Position numbers and translations under genes: made by a program. A stretch of DNA of 42,877 bases from Bacillota bacterium (lineage in GTDB: Bacteria; Bacillota; Bacilli; Alicyclobacillales; SLC66). This document shows, piece by piece, positions 8,801 to 16,260 of this stretch. The stretch is taken from contig JAKACX010000015.1 in assembly GCA_021821055.1 (NCBI GenBank), positions 1 through 42,877 on the forward strand, given 5' to 3'. The notes beneath the pieces were generated by a model. The model was not told the DNA's origin. It saw only the letters and a list, made by a program, of their open reading frames with translations, and searched no databases. How positions within the stretch are numbered: position 1 is the stretch's first letter; each line of letters opens with the position of its first letter.

Positions 8801-9417
8801 TGCAGCGGCCCCATCTGGCCGTCGAGCTCGGCGAGGATGTCGCGCACGCGGCCATGATGTTCCTCCGCCTCCGCCAGTTTCTTCTCCGCTTCGCGCCGCC
8901 GCGCCTTGAACTTCACGATGCCCGCCGCCTCTTCAAAAATCCCGCGACGGTCCTCCGGACGATTGGACAGAATCTCGTCGATCTGCCCCTGTCCGATCAT
9001 TGAATACGCCTCGCGCCCAACGCCCGTGTCCATCAGCAACTCCGTGATGTCGCGCAACCTGCACGCCTGGCGATTCAACAGGTACTCGCTCTCGCCGCTG
9101 CGGTAGTACCGCCGCGTCACGGTCACCTCGGCGAAATCGACGGGCAAGAGACCGTCTGAATTGTCAAACGTCAATGAGACTTCACACAAATTCAGCGGCT
9201 TGCGCGTCTGGCTGCCCGAGAAGATGACGTCCTCCATGCGCGCGCCGCGCAGGCTCTTCGCACTCTGTTCGCCGAGCGCCCACTTGACGGCGTCCGCCAC
9301 GTTGCTCTTGCCGCTTCCGTTCGGGCCGACCACGGCGGTCACACCGCTGCCAAATTCGATTTCCGTGCGATCCGCGAACGACTTGAAGCCAAACACGTCC
9401 AAGCGCTTCAGGAACAT
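5848..9417 (-). CDS. smc: Chromosome segregation ATPase SMC
   Basis: SMC is the condensin ATPase that, with ScpA and ScpB, compacts and aligns the chromosome from the origin. The 1189-aa length is typical. It has an N-terminal Walker A GPNGSGKSN (31-39), long E/A/R/Q-rich coiled coils, a central hinge (about 500-660), and at the C terminus the signature LSGGERAL (about 1092) with Walker B FCILDEVEAALDE (about 1116). The ATG is preceded by GGAGG at nine bases. Its first ten bases overlap the end of rnc, suggesting coupled translation. Confidence 0.97.
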   Translation of the reverse strand: MFLKRLDVFGFKSFADRTEIEFGSGVTAVVGPNGSGKSNVADAVKWALGEQSAKSLRGARMEDVIFSGSQTRKPLNLCEVSLTFDNSDGLLPVDFAEVTVTRRYYRSGESEYLLNRQACRLRDITELLMDTGVGREAYSMIGQGQIDEILSNRPEDRRGIFEEAAGIVKFKARRREAEKKLAEAEEHHGRVRDILAELDGQMGPLQERAETARRYQALEQQATDLHIALLAHEIGDLLARRDEAERQADSARAALSAIGERAQAVERQVAQWRAQADLAERQIADTQTALLAATASVEQFEAERRLSFERHEHALAGQEEAHLALQRLQRELAELEAERGVLEQRAVDLRREHQAVQSELERRQNSEATRQMAAQCKAEIEQARAELIEVMRAQAAGRNELRNLAQRLEHAQREAERERADAAAQGERVGELEAQRQEAVRLMAAAQAAGEQASADIRAAQERVATVGRAAEAKTHELQALERTRLATHTRLTALQDMQRDLDGFAAGPRAVLRAARDGKLGGIRGAVADVVDVPDKWRLAVETALGGALQNIIVATEASARQAIEFLRRAQAGRATFLPLETIRGRRMPPHEVQMVKSASGFVGVAAELATVEDSLRPILDSLLGHVLVVETLPDANRIARVLQHRVRIVTLAGDVVNPGGSMTGGAVGRKGAAILGRAQEIAALAARERELGVQADAVKAEQDSLARGLDEARADAAAVQARLALCARELQAAEAREAALCSAGERAQLQRDALLRAVEQHEAEARRSRAGLDAMRGEVDGFAAQIATFEGRIAAAQENLQRIEEEAQSRGDELTELRVLAAQREEAARGADDALRRVGERVAGVRREIERIHGERANLHERLARFRADLERYAAQGKEAGALRDELKDALETLRAQREDSAAILGEGERTRASVRDEERAASERLRANETVCARAEAEVEGKMDTLRERYGVGLELAQQNHALLTPPAEARAQWAACKRELESFGEVSLGAIEECARLGERHRFLHGEERDLDEARGQLQTLLDDMDAEMRRRFHATFEDVRGHFCAVFGRLFDGGRADIRLSGEDALTAGIEIVAEPPGKKMQSLSLLSGGERALTALALLFAILHVKPVPFCILDEVEAALDEANVARFADYLRVFAGTTQFVLITHRRGTMETADVLYGVTVHDSGASRLVSVRVADDEVATA

Positions 9418-10130
9418 GGCTTTTCGCCTCCGGACGGCAGGCGCGACCACGCCTCGAGGGCCATCTCCGCCGCGCGCTGCTCCGCCTCCTTCTTCGAGCG
9501 CCCGCGGCCTTCACCGGCGACCAGCCCGCCGATCTTCACGCGGACCCCGAAGCTGCGCGCGTGCGCAGGCCCGCACTCCTCCACCGTCTCGTACGTCACA
9601 TCGCCGATGTCCAGCGCCTGGATCCGTTCCTGCAGCATCGTTTTATAATCCGTATAGGGGGTGAACGCAAGGTCTCCAAGTTGTGAATAAAAGTGGCTCG
9701 TAAGAAACCGCTCCACGGCGGTCAGCCCCTGGTCGACAAAGAGAGCGCCGATGAACGCCTCGAAGACGTCCGCGAGCAGGCTCGCCCGGTCGCGGCCGCC
9801 CGAGAGTTCCTCGCCCTTTCCCAGCCGCAGATAGAGTGGAAACCCCAATTGCTTTGCAAACGTCATCAAAGACGCCTCGCAGACGATGGCCGCCCGCCGG
9901 CGCGTCAACTCGCCTTCCGGCCATGACGGGTACATGCGGTACAATTGCTGGCTGACGCACAACTCCAGCACGGCGTCGCCGAGAAATTCGAGACGTTCAT
10001 TGTCCTCCCGGCGGTCGCCCCGGTGTTCATTCTTGTACGACGAATGCGTGAACGCCGCCTGCAGCAATCGCACATCGCGAAACGTCAGGCCAAGTTCAGA
10101 ACACAGGCGGGCGATTGGCGCCGCTCCCAT
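9408..10130 (-). CDS. rnc: Ribonuclease III
   Basis: RNase III cleaves double-stranded RNA, including rRNA precursors and small cytoplasmic (SRP) RNA. The 240-aa product has the catalytic signature NERLEFLGDAVLEL (44-57), a second acidic cluster LLADVFEAFIGALF, and a C-terminal double-stranded RNA-binding domain ending GRSKKEAEQRAAEMAL. The ATG at 10130 follows GGTGATC, which extends the anti-SD pairing at correct spacing. A TTG at 10163 downstream of AAAGGAG would add 11 residues and cannot be excluded. It lies 90 nt after fabF. Confidence 0.95.
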   Translation of the reverse strand: MGAAPIARLCSELGLTFRDVRLLQAAFTHSSYKNEHRGDRREDNERLEFLGDAVLELCVSQQLYRMYPSWPEGELTRRRAAIVCEASLMTFAKQLGFPLYLRLGKGEELSGGRDRASLLADVFEAFIGALFVDQGLTAVERFLTSHFYSQLGDLAFTPYTDYKTMLQERIQALDIGDVTYETVEECGPAHARSFGVRVKIGGLVAGEGRGRSKKEAEQRAAEMALEAWSRLPSGGEKPCS

Positions 10131-10220
10131 GAAGATCACCACACGATCCGGACATATTGCCAAGAGCAGTATGTCTCCTTTGTAGTATTGGCGCATCCGC
10201 CAGGACTGGACCTGCCGCCC

Positions 10221-11453
10221 TCACACCCGACGAAAGACCAGCGTGGCGTTGTGGCCGCCGAAACCGAACGAGTTTGACATCGCCGCACGCACGTCCGCCC
10301 TGCGCGCCTTGTTCGGCACATAGTCGAGATCGCACTCGGCGTCTTTGGCGTGGAGATTGATCGTCGGGGGAATCACGCCGTGACGCAGCGATTCAATCAC
10401 GGCGACCGCCTCGATGCCGCCCGCCGCGCCGAGCAGGTGTCCTGTCATCGACTTCGTGGAACTGACCGCCACGCTTTCGGCCGCCGCGCCGAACACCTTC
10501 CTGATCGCCCGCGTTTCCATCGTGTCGCCGATCTCGGTCGACGTCCCGTGCGCATTGATGTAGTCAATGTCCTGCGGGTCAAGACCCGCCTCCGCCAGGG
10601 CCGACACCATGGCGCGCGCCGCGCCGCTGCCCTCGGGCGCCGGCTGCACCAGGTGGTACGCGTCGCCGCTCATGCCGTATCCCACAATCTCGGCGAGAAT
10701 ATCCGCCCCGCGCGCCTTGGCGAACTCCCACTCCTCGATCACCAGCACGCCCGAGCCCTCGCCCATGACAAAACCGTCCCGCCCCGCGTCAAACGGGCGG
10801 CTCGCCCCTTGCGGGTCGTCATTTCGCTCCGAAAGCGCCCGCGCCGCGCAGAATCCGGCAAACGACAGCGGCGTGATCGCCGCCTCGGAGCCGCCGCAGA
10901 TCATCACGTCCGCGGCGCCGCGCAGGATGATCTTGTAGGCGTCCCCGATCGCGTTCGAGCCCGTGGCGCACGCCGAAACAGGCGCGCTGTTGGGTCCCTT
11001 GGCGCCAAACAGGATGGACACCTGGCCGGACGCCATATCTCCGATCATCATCGGAATGAAGTACGGGCTCAGCCGCTTCGGACCGCGCTCGAGCAGCGTC
11101 TTGTGCTGGTCCTCGAGCGTTTCGAGCCCGCCGATCCCGGAGCCGATGTACACGCCGACGCGCGGCGCGATGTCCTCCGTGATATCGAGGCCCGCGTGCG
11201 CCACCGCCATGCGCGTGGCGGCGACCGCGAACTGGACAAAGCGATCCATCCGTCGCGCGTCCCTGCGGTCGATGAAATCCTCCGCCCGGAAGTCGTCCAC
11301 CTGAGCGGCAATCTTCGTCGGGAATAGAGCGGTGTCGAAACGGTCCACGAGGCGCACGCCGGAACGTCCCTGCAACAAAGCGTCCCAGAATCGGTTCACG
11401 CCAATTCCCAGGGGCGTGACAACTCCCATTCCCGTCACGGCGACACGCTTCAT
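10221..11453 (-). CDS. fabF: 3-oxoacyl-[acyl-carrier-protein] synthase II (FabF)
   Basis: FabF condenses malonyl-ACP with acyl-ACP in fatty acid elongation and adjusts chain length and fluidity. The 410-aa thiolase-fold product has the Cys-His-His triad: Cys162 in SACATGSN, His302 in [11 protein letters not shown], His339 in [13 protein letters not shown]. The ATG at 11453 begins [16 protein letters not shown] and is preceded by AAAGGGGGA. In B. subtilis fabF is unlinked; here it sits between acpP and rnc, a layout seen in other Firmicutes. A hairpin lies in the 166-nt gap before it. Confidence 0.96.
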   Translation of the reverse strand: MKRVAVTGMGVVTPLGIGVNRFWDALLQGRSGVRLVDRFDTALFPTKIAAQVDDFRAEDFIDRRDARRMDRFVQFAVAATRMAVAHAGLDITEDIAPRVGVYIGSGIGGLETLEDQHKTLLERGPKRLSPYFIPMMIGDMASGQVSILFGAKGPNSAPVSACATGSNAIGDAYKIILRGAADVMICGGSEAAITPLSFAGFCAARALSERNDDPQGASRPFDAGRDGFVMGEGSGVLVIEEWEFAKARGADILAEIVGYGMSGDAYHLVQPAPEGSGAARAMVSALAEAGLDPQDIDYINAHGTSTEIGDTMETRAIRKVFGAAAESVAVSSTKSMTGHLLGAAGGIEAVAVIESLRHGVIPPTINLHAKDAECDLDYVPNKARRADVRAAMSNSFGFGGHNATLVFRRV

Positions 11454-11555
11454 GATAGTTCCCCCTTTAGAGGAAACGGCCGCAACGATCGCCCGCCGAG
11501 GTGCGGCGCGCGACAAAGCGATAACCCGCGTCCACTTCTGTTTGGTGATGCAACA

Positions 11556-11597
11556 AGGGACCCGCACTGTGCTGTGAGTGTCCACGGCGGGGTCCCT
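11556..11597 (-). other. Hairpin between acpP and fabF (possible attenuator)
   Basis: On the minus strand AGGGACCC (11597-11590) pairs with GGGTCCCT (11563-11556). An extra GC pair extends the stem across a bulged C. The sequence after it is TGTTGCATC, with no clean U-tract. It may lower read-through from acpP into fabF or protect the acpP 3' end. That role is inferred only from position. Confidence 0.45.
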
Positions 11598-11619
11598 GCC
11601 GCGTCGCGTGGCGACGCAC

Positions 11620-11853
11620 CTACTCCTGAGCCTGAATATATTTCACCACGTCACCAACCGTGGTGATCTTTTCCGCATCCTCATCAGAAATCTCGAGGTC
11701 GAACTCGTCTTCCAATTCCATGACCAGTTCGACGACATCGAGGGAGTCCGCTCCAAGATCTTCCTTGAAGGAAGCTTCGAGCGACACTTGGCCGTCCTCC
11801 ACTCCCAGGCGGTCGACGACAATGCGCTTTACGCGATCGTACACCTCTGACAC
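11620..11853 (-). CDS. acpP: Acyl carrier protein
   Basis: ACP carries the growing acyl chain on a 4'-phosphopantetheine arm through every step of fatty acid synthesis. The 77-aa acidic protein has the attachment motif [10 protein letters not shown] with Ser37 as the modified residue. The GTG at 11853 ([18 protein letters not shown]) follows AGGGGGTGA. It is separated from fabG by 153 nt of GC-rich sequence containing a GCGCGACC/GGTCGCGC stem, and from fabF by a second hairpin. These would let acpP be expressed at its own level. Confidence 0.97.
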   Translation of the reverse strand: MSEVYDRVKRIVVDRLGVEDGQVSLEASFKEDLGADSLDVVELVMELEDEFDLEISDEDAEKITTVGDVVKYIQAQE

Positions 11854-12006
11854 GTTTTCACCCCCTCCCACAGTCCGTCCAACTCTTGCCGCCGCAAAAT
11901 CCAGGCCAGTCCCGCATTCGGGGGCGGCCGCCCCTCATCTGCGGCGTCCGATGAACCCCGCGCGACCCGCGCCCTCCCGCCGGCGGTCGCGCCGCACGCG
12001 ACGTCC

Positions 12007-12756
12007 TCAGATGGCCAGACCCCCATCGACCTGAAGCACCTGTCCCGTGATGTACGCCGCCTCCTGACTGGCGAGAAAGCGCACGCATTGCGCCACGTCG
12101 TCCGGAACCCCGAAACGTCCGAGCGGAATCTGCAAAAGCACCTTGCCGCGCGTCTCGCTTCCCAGCGCCCCGGTCATGTCGGACTCAATAAAGCCCGGCG
12201 CGACGGCGTTGACGGTCACCCCGCGGCTGGCGAACTCCCTTGCCAGCGCCTTGGTGAAACCGATCATCCCCGCTTTCGCCGCCGAGTAATTCGCTTGGCC
12301 CGCATTCCCGATCACGCCGGAGACGGACGTGATATTGACCACCCGCCCGAACGGAGAGCGCAGCAGATGCCGCGACGCCGCCTGGGTGCAAAGGTACGCC
12401 GACTTTAGATTGGTGTCCAGCACAGCGTCCCAATCCGCTTCCTTCATGCGCATGAGCAGTCCGTCCCGCGTGATGCCCGCGTTGTTGACGAGGATGTCGA
12501 TGCGGGCGAAGCGCTCGACCGCGTCATGAATGACACGCAGGGCGCCGTCTTTCGTCGCCAGGTCTCCCTGCGCCGTGATCGCCTCCGCGCCCCGCTGCAC
12601 AAGCAGGTCGGCGAGATCCTGCGCCGCCGCGAGGTTCTTCCCGTACGCGACCACCACGCTCGCCCCGGCGTCCGCCAGGGTCAGCGCGATCGCGCGGCCG
12701 ATGGCTCCGGACGCGCCCGTGACCACGGCGACGCGGTCGTTCAGTGCAAATGTCAC
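12007..12756 (-). CDS. fabG: 3-oxoacyl-[acyl-carrier-protein] reductase FabG
   Basis: FabG reduces 3-ketoacyl-ACP with NADPH in the elongation cycle. The 249-aa short-chain dehydrogenase has the nucleotide-binding TGASGAIG (13-20), NNAG, and the catalytic Ser-Tyr-Lys set in NITSVSG and ANYSAAKAG. The GTG at 12756 overlaps the fabD stop by four bases (GTGA). The context plsX-fabD-fabG-acpP fixes its role in fatty acid synthesis rather than another SDR function. Confidence 0.97.
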   Translation of the reverse strand: MTFALNDRVAVVTGASGAIGRAIALTLADAGASVVVAYGKNLAAAQDLADLLVQRGAEAITAQGDLATKDGALRVIHDAVERFARIDILVNNAGITRDGLLMRMKEADWDAVLDTNLKSAYLCTQAASRHLLRSPFGRVVNITSVSGVIGNAGQANYSAAKAGMIGFTKALAREFASRGVTVNAVAPGFIESDMTGALGSETRGKVLLQIPLGRFGVPDDVAQCVRFLASQEAAYITGQVLQVDGGLAI

Positions 12757-13709
12757 CTCAACCGCTCCCCATGCGTCAACTCTTCGGCAACCTTGTCCAC
12801 CGTCGCCGGGTCCTCCGCAAAAAGCGTCCGCACATGCCTGTTTGTCTTGCGAATCAGGCCCGACAAGACGGATCCCGGCCCCAACTCCACAAACGTATCC
12901 ACGCCCAGATCTACCATCGTGTTGACTGACGCTTCCCATAGTACTGGACGAGCCACCTGTTGCGCAAGCGCCTTTCTGATGTCCGCGGCTCTGCTCACCG
13001 CTTTCGCGTGCGCGTTGGCCACGACCGGGGGGTGCGCGTCGCGCACGTCCGTGCGCGCCAGGGCTTCCGCCAACCGCTCACCGGCCGACAGCATGAGAGA
13101 AGAGTGGAACGGGCCGCTGACGCCGAGGGCGACCGCCCGTCTGGCGCCCGTCTCCAGAATGCGGCGGGAGACGGCGGCGACCGCCTCGGCGGCGCCCGAG
13201 ATCACCAGTTGGCCGGGGCAGTTGACGTTGGCAACCTCCACGGGACCGCCCTCCTGGGACACGTCCGCACACAGGGCCTCAAGCAACGCGAGGTCCGCCC
13301 CAAGCACCGCCGCCATCCCCCCCTGGCCCGCCGGCACAGCCGCGTCCATCAATCGCCCGCGCAAGTGGACAAGGCGCAGCGCGTCTGGAAACGACAGGGC
13401 GCCTGCCGCCACCAGGGCGCTGTACTCGCCCAGGCTGTGCCCCGCCACGACGCTGGCCTGCAGGTCCGGCGCAAGGGATTGCAACACGCGCAGACAGGCG
13501 ATGCTGACCGTCAAAATGGCGGGTTGCGTATAATAGGTCAGGCGCAGTTCATCCTCCGGACCTTCGAGAAACAGCCTGCTCAGCGACAGTCGCAGGGCGT
13601 CGTCGGCCTCTTCCATCGTCGCCCTGGCAATCGGGAAGGCCTCGCGCAACGCCTGCCCCATCCCGACATACTGCGCACCCTGCCCCGGGAATACAAACGC
13701 CAGTGTCAT
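12753..13709 (-). CDS. fabD: Malonyl-CoA:ACP transacylase FabD
   Basis: FabD moves malonyl groups from CoA to ACP to supply the elongation steps. The 318-aa product has the oxyanion-hole motif FVFPGQGAQYVGMG near the start, nucleophile Ser92 in GHSLGEYSAL, the substrate-binding Arg at about 117 and the active-site His in GPFHSSLM. The ATG lies four bases after the plsX stop, and the stop overlaps fabG. Confidence 0.97.
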   Translation of the reverse strand: MTLAFVFPGQGAQYVGMGQALREAFPIARATMEEADDALRLSLSRLFLEGPEDELRLTYYTQPAILTVSIACLRVLQSLAPDLQASVVAGHSLGEYSALVAAGALSFPDALRLVHLRGRLMDAAVPAGQGGMAAVLGADLALLEALCADVSQEGGPVEVANVNCPGQLVISGAAEAVAAVSRRILETGARRAVALGVSGPFHSSLMLSAGERLAEALARTDVRDAHPPVVANAHAKAVSRAADIRKALAQQVARPVLWEASVNTMVDLGVDTFVELGPGSVLSGLIRKTNRHVRTLFAEDPATVDKVAEELTHGERLR

Positions 13710-13713
13710 CGTC

Positions 13714-14709
13714 TCACCGCTCCGTCTCTTTGGCCAACTCGTCTTCCAAAGCGCGCACGAGCCCGGATTCGTGCATGCGGTGCGCCTGCCGGATCACCGA
13801 CACGAACGCGCGCGCGCTGGACGACCCGTGCGCCTTGACCAGCACGCCGCGCACGCCAAGAAACGGAGCTCCGCCGTATTCCACGTAGTCAAACCGCCGG
13901 CGGAACTCCCGCAGGCCGCCCGCCAGAGGCAGGGCCGCCAGCCTGGTCAGCGCCGACGCGGTAAAAATGGACCGGAGACTCGACAGGAGCCCCTGCCCCA
14001 CGCCCTCGAAAAACTTCACGAGCACATTGCCGACAAAGCCGTCGCAGACGACGACGTCGCAGACGCCCATGAGCATCTCGCGCGCCTCGACGTTTCCGAC
14101 GAACGACGGGACGCCGCTCGCGAGCAACGGATGGGCCGCCTTGCACAGTTCGTTGCCCTTGCCTTGCTCGCTGCCGATGTTGAGCAACCCGACCCTGGGC
14201 TCTGCCACGTCCTGCGTCAGTCGGACGTACGCCTGTCCCATGCGCGCAAACTGCAGAAGGTGCGTCTCGTTGCAGTCCGTATTGGCCCCGGCGTCCAGCA
14301 GGAGCATGCCGCGACCCGCGAACGTGGGCAGCAGGACTCCGAGGGCGGCCCGGTCCATGCCCGGCATCCGGCCCACGTTGAGCAGGCCGGAGACCATGAA
14401 CGCGCCCGTGTTCCCGGCCGAGACCATGCCGTCGACGACGCCGTCGCGCACCAGTTCCGTGCTGACGACAAGCGACGAGTCGCGCTGTCGGCGGACCGAA
14501 CGCACCGGTTCGGACGCCGTCTCGATGACACCCTCGGCGTGCAGGATCGAAACGTTGCCAGGCAGTGCTATCTCCTCTTTTGCGAGGTCCGGCTCGCGGC
14601 CCACAAGAACAAACTCCGACCGGGAGAACTCCCGGGCCGCCAGGACAGTGCCTTCCATAGCCGCCCGGGGCGCCAGATCGCCGCCCATCGCGTCAATCGC
14701 GATCTTCAA
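13714..14709 (-). CDS. plsX: Phosphate acyltransferase PlsX
   Basis: PlsX converts acyl-ACP to acyl-phosphate, the donor used by PlsY to begin phospholipid synthesis. The 331-aa product starts MKIAIDAMGGDLAPRAAMEG and contains VSAGNTGAFMVSGL and NIGSEQGKGNEL, typical of the family. The TTG at 14709 is chosen because it gives the family start and lies six bases after a G7 run. It is inside the end of fapR (17-nt overlap), so plsX is likely translated by coupling to its own regulator. Confidence 0.95.
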   Translation of the reverse strand: MKIAIDAMGGDLAPRAAMEGTVLAAREFSRSEFVLVGREPDLAKEEIALPGNVSILHAEGVIETASEPVRSVRRQRDSSLVVSTELVRDGVVDGMVSAGNTGAFMVSGLLNVGRMPGMDRAALGVLLPTFAGRGMLLLDAGANTDCNETHLLQFARMGQAYVRLTQDVAEPRVGLLNIGSEQGKGNELCKAAHPLLASGVPSFVGNVEAREMLMGVCDVVVCDGFVGNVLVKFFEGVGQGLLSSLRSIFTASALTRLAALPLAGGLREFRRRFDYVEYGGAPFLGVRGVLVKAHGSSSARAFVSVIRQAHRMHESGLVRALEDELAKETER

Positions 14710-15286
14710 CTGCAGCCCCCCCATGAGCGGGCGCGCCCGTGCCCTGAAGCAGAAAGCGGCCCGCGAAGACGTCGTCACTCCCAGCCTGTATCACCACATC
14801 CACCAACGCATAGCCGTGCCTCTGGCCAAGCACCCGCGCCCGCGCCGTCAGCGTCGCGCCGCATAACGCGGGTTTCGAGAACCGCACGTTGGCCCTCGCC
14901 GTGAGCGCCTGCGCGGCGTCGACGACAGCCACGGCGAGCGAGTTGGCCTGCGCGAACAGGAAGTGTCCGCGCACGACCTGCGATCGGCTGATGACGTGTT
15001 CCTGCTGCGCGCGCCACACGGACGTGCCCGAGTGACCCACGTCGAGTTCCAGGATGGCTCCGAACACCTCGTCCGGACGCAGGCTGCGCAAGTGCTCATA
15101 GTGAAGGTGCGCCACCGAGCGCATCCGCTCGCGCAGTTCAGGAATTCCCAGCTTGAGCCGGTCGAGGCGCACGGTCTGAATACTGACATCCATGCGCTCC
15201 GCAATATCTTCATCCGTCAGAAACGGCTCTCTCTCCAGCATCTCGACCAATCGACGATGCCGCAAGCTCCTTCGGGACTCAGCCAC
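14693..15286 (-). CDS. fapR: Fatty acid and phospholipid regulator FapR
   Basis: FapR is the Firmicute repressor of fatty acid and phospholipid genes; malonyl-CoA releases it from DNA. The 197-aa product has an N-terminal helix-turn-helix (LTDEDIAERMDVSIQTVRLD, about 23-42) and a C-terminal hot-dog effector domain with HYEHLRSLRPDEVFGAILEL and the later ANVRFSKPALCGATLTARARV stretch in two parts. The GTG at 15286 follows GAGGTG by five bases. It heads the plsX-fabD-fabG block, as in other Bacillales, and probably controls that operon. Confidence 0.94.
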   Translation of the reverse strand: MAESRRSLRHRRLVEMLEREPFLTDEDIAERMDVSIQTVRLDRLKLGIPELRERMRSVAHLHYEHLRSLRPDEVFGAILELDVGHSGTSVWRAQQEHVISRSQVVRGHFLFAQANSLAVAVVDAAQALTARANVRFSKPALCGATLTARARVLGQRHGYALVDVVIQAGSDDVFAGRFLLQGTGAPAHGGAAVEDRD

Positions 15287-15348
15287 TCTTGCACCTCACG
15301 GTCCGACCGCGCCGGCCCCTTCCCCGCGGCAGACCGCTCTGCGAAGGG

Positions 15349-15364
15349 ATTGGTCCAGTCCAAT
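15349..15364 (-). promoter_or_regulatory. Dyad upstream of fapR, candidate operator
   Basis: ATTGG and CCAAT flank a six-base centre (imperfect 16-bp palindrome), 63 nt upstream of fapR. FapR autoregulates through a 17-bp palindrome with TTAGTAC-like arms in Bacillus; this dyad only loosely resembles it (TTGGAC arms). No convincing promoter overlaps it. It is offered as a candidate only. Confidence 0.25.
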
Positions 15365-15385
15365 ATGACGCCAAACGCGGCACGA

Positions 15386-15409
15386 GGCGCCGCAACAGGC
15401 TGCGGCGCC
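15386..15409 (-). other. GC-rich hairpin between rpmF and fapR
   Basis: ggcgccgca and tgcggcgcc form a perfect 9-bp stem with a six-base loop, 32 nt after the rpmF stop. No T-run follows on either strand, so termination would be weak. It may reduce transcription from the abundant rpmF message into fapR-plsX or act as a 3' stabiliser. Confidence 0.55.
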
Positions 15410-15441
15410 TAACCGTTCATCGCATGCCGCTTGCGGCCGCG

Positions 15442-15618
15442 CTATGCGCGTTCGACAACCTGCCTGCGGTCATACGTCCCGCAATAAGGGCACACACGAT
15501 GAGAAAGCTTCATTTCCGAGCACTGCGGACACGGTGTCATGCCGGGCACGGCAAGCTTGAAGTGCGTGCGCCGCTTGCGCTTTCTCGTTTTGGATGTTCT
15601 GTGCTGCGGTACCGCCAT
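15442..15618 (-). CDS. rpmF: 50S ribosomal protein bL32 (zinc form)
   Basis: bL32 is a small 50S protein. The 58-aa product begins [20 protein letters not shown] and has a four-cysteine zinc ribbon, CPQC and CPYC, so this is the zinc-containing paralogue. The ATG at 15618 has AAGGGAG eight bases upstream; an in-frame ATG 21 nt earlier lies before that site. It follows yceD by 39 nt, a pairing conserved through bacteria. Confidence 0.97.
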   Translation of the reverse strand: MAVPQHRTSKTRKRKRRTHFKLAVPGMTPCPQCSEMKLSHRVCPYCGTYDRRQVVERA

Positions 15619-15657
15619 CGAAAACACTCCCTTTTTCAAACAACCGTATTGCCCATG

Positions 15658-16167
15658 TCATTCCCCGCCGCGCCGCACGGCGTCGCCCAGCGCTTCCCAG
15701 CGCGGGTCGATCCGCTCCGCCTCACACGCGCAGGAAGCCGTGTTCCTGTCGCTTCCGCACACGGGGCACAATCCCTTGCACAGCGGACTGCACAGCACCT
15801 GGGCACGCAGACCGACAAAAATGGCCTGTTCGGCGCAAGTGTCCAGTTCAATCGCCTCGCCGGGAGAGTGGACCACATCGGCCTCCACCTGCTCCCGGGA
15901 CAGCGGAGCACGCGCGAAGACCTCCTGCAGCGGCGCATCCACGAGATCCTCCACCGCGCCCAGGCAACGGGAACAGCGGTACCCGACCTCTGCCAAAACA
16001 CGGCCCCGCACCTCGCACACCCCGCGCGATGCGATCGCCCGGCCCCTGACGTGCAGCGGTCCGATGCGCCACACATCAACGCGGCGCGCGAGGTCTCCGA
16101 CGCGAAACGACCAATCGTCAAGTTCCGCCCCGCCGGGTTTCTCTGCGTCGACCCAGAAAACCTTCAC
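15658..16167 (-). CDS. yceD: YceD/DUF177 family protein
   Basis: YceD-family proteins lie before rpmF in most bacteria and are linked to 23S rRNA accumulation and large-subunit assembly; the exact reaction is unknown. This product (about 169 aa) has a CSRC pair in the middle and a cysteine-rich C-terminal part (CSPLCKGLCPVCGSDRN), probably metal-binding. The GTG at 16167 is chosen because the upstream in-frame start lies within the predicted transcription start region of the promoter at 16200-16228. The ribosome-binding site is poor, so the exact start is uncertain. Confidence 0.85.
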   Translation of the reverse strand: MKVFWVDAEKPGGAELDDWSFRVGDLARRVDVWRIGPLHVRGRAIASRGVCEVRGRVLAEVGYRCSRCLGAVEDLVDAPLQEVFARAPLSREQVEADVVHSPGEAIELDTCAEQAIFVGLRAQVLCSPLCKGLCPVCGSDRNTASCACEAERIDPRWEALGDAVRRGGE

Positions 16168-16199
16168 GGACCCATTCAACTCCGTTCGCAACACTCGCT

Positions 16200-16228
16200 A
16201 GTATACAAAGCGCACTTCCCCGTGTCAA
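16200..16228 (-). promoter_or_regulatory. Near-consensus sigma-A promoter of yceD-rpmF-fapR region
   Basis: The minus strand has TTGACA (16228-16223), a 17-nt spacer and TATACT (16205-16200), a perfect -35 and 5/6 -10. It lies between ylbL and yceD. It probably drives yceD, rpmF and, through the hairpin at 15386-15409, the fatty acid genes. Start of transcription would be near 16193. Confidence 0.85.
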
Positions 16229-16260
16229 ACAGATCCGCACCGTCGAATCTCACGCTTCCC

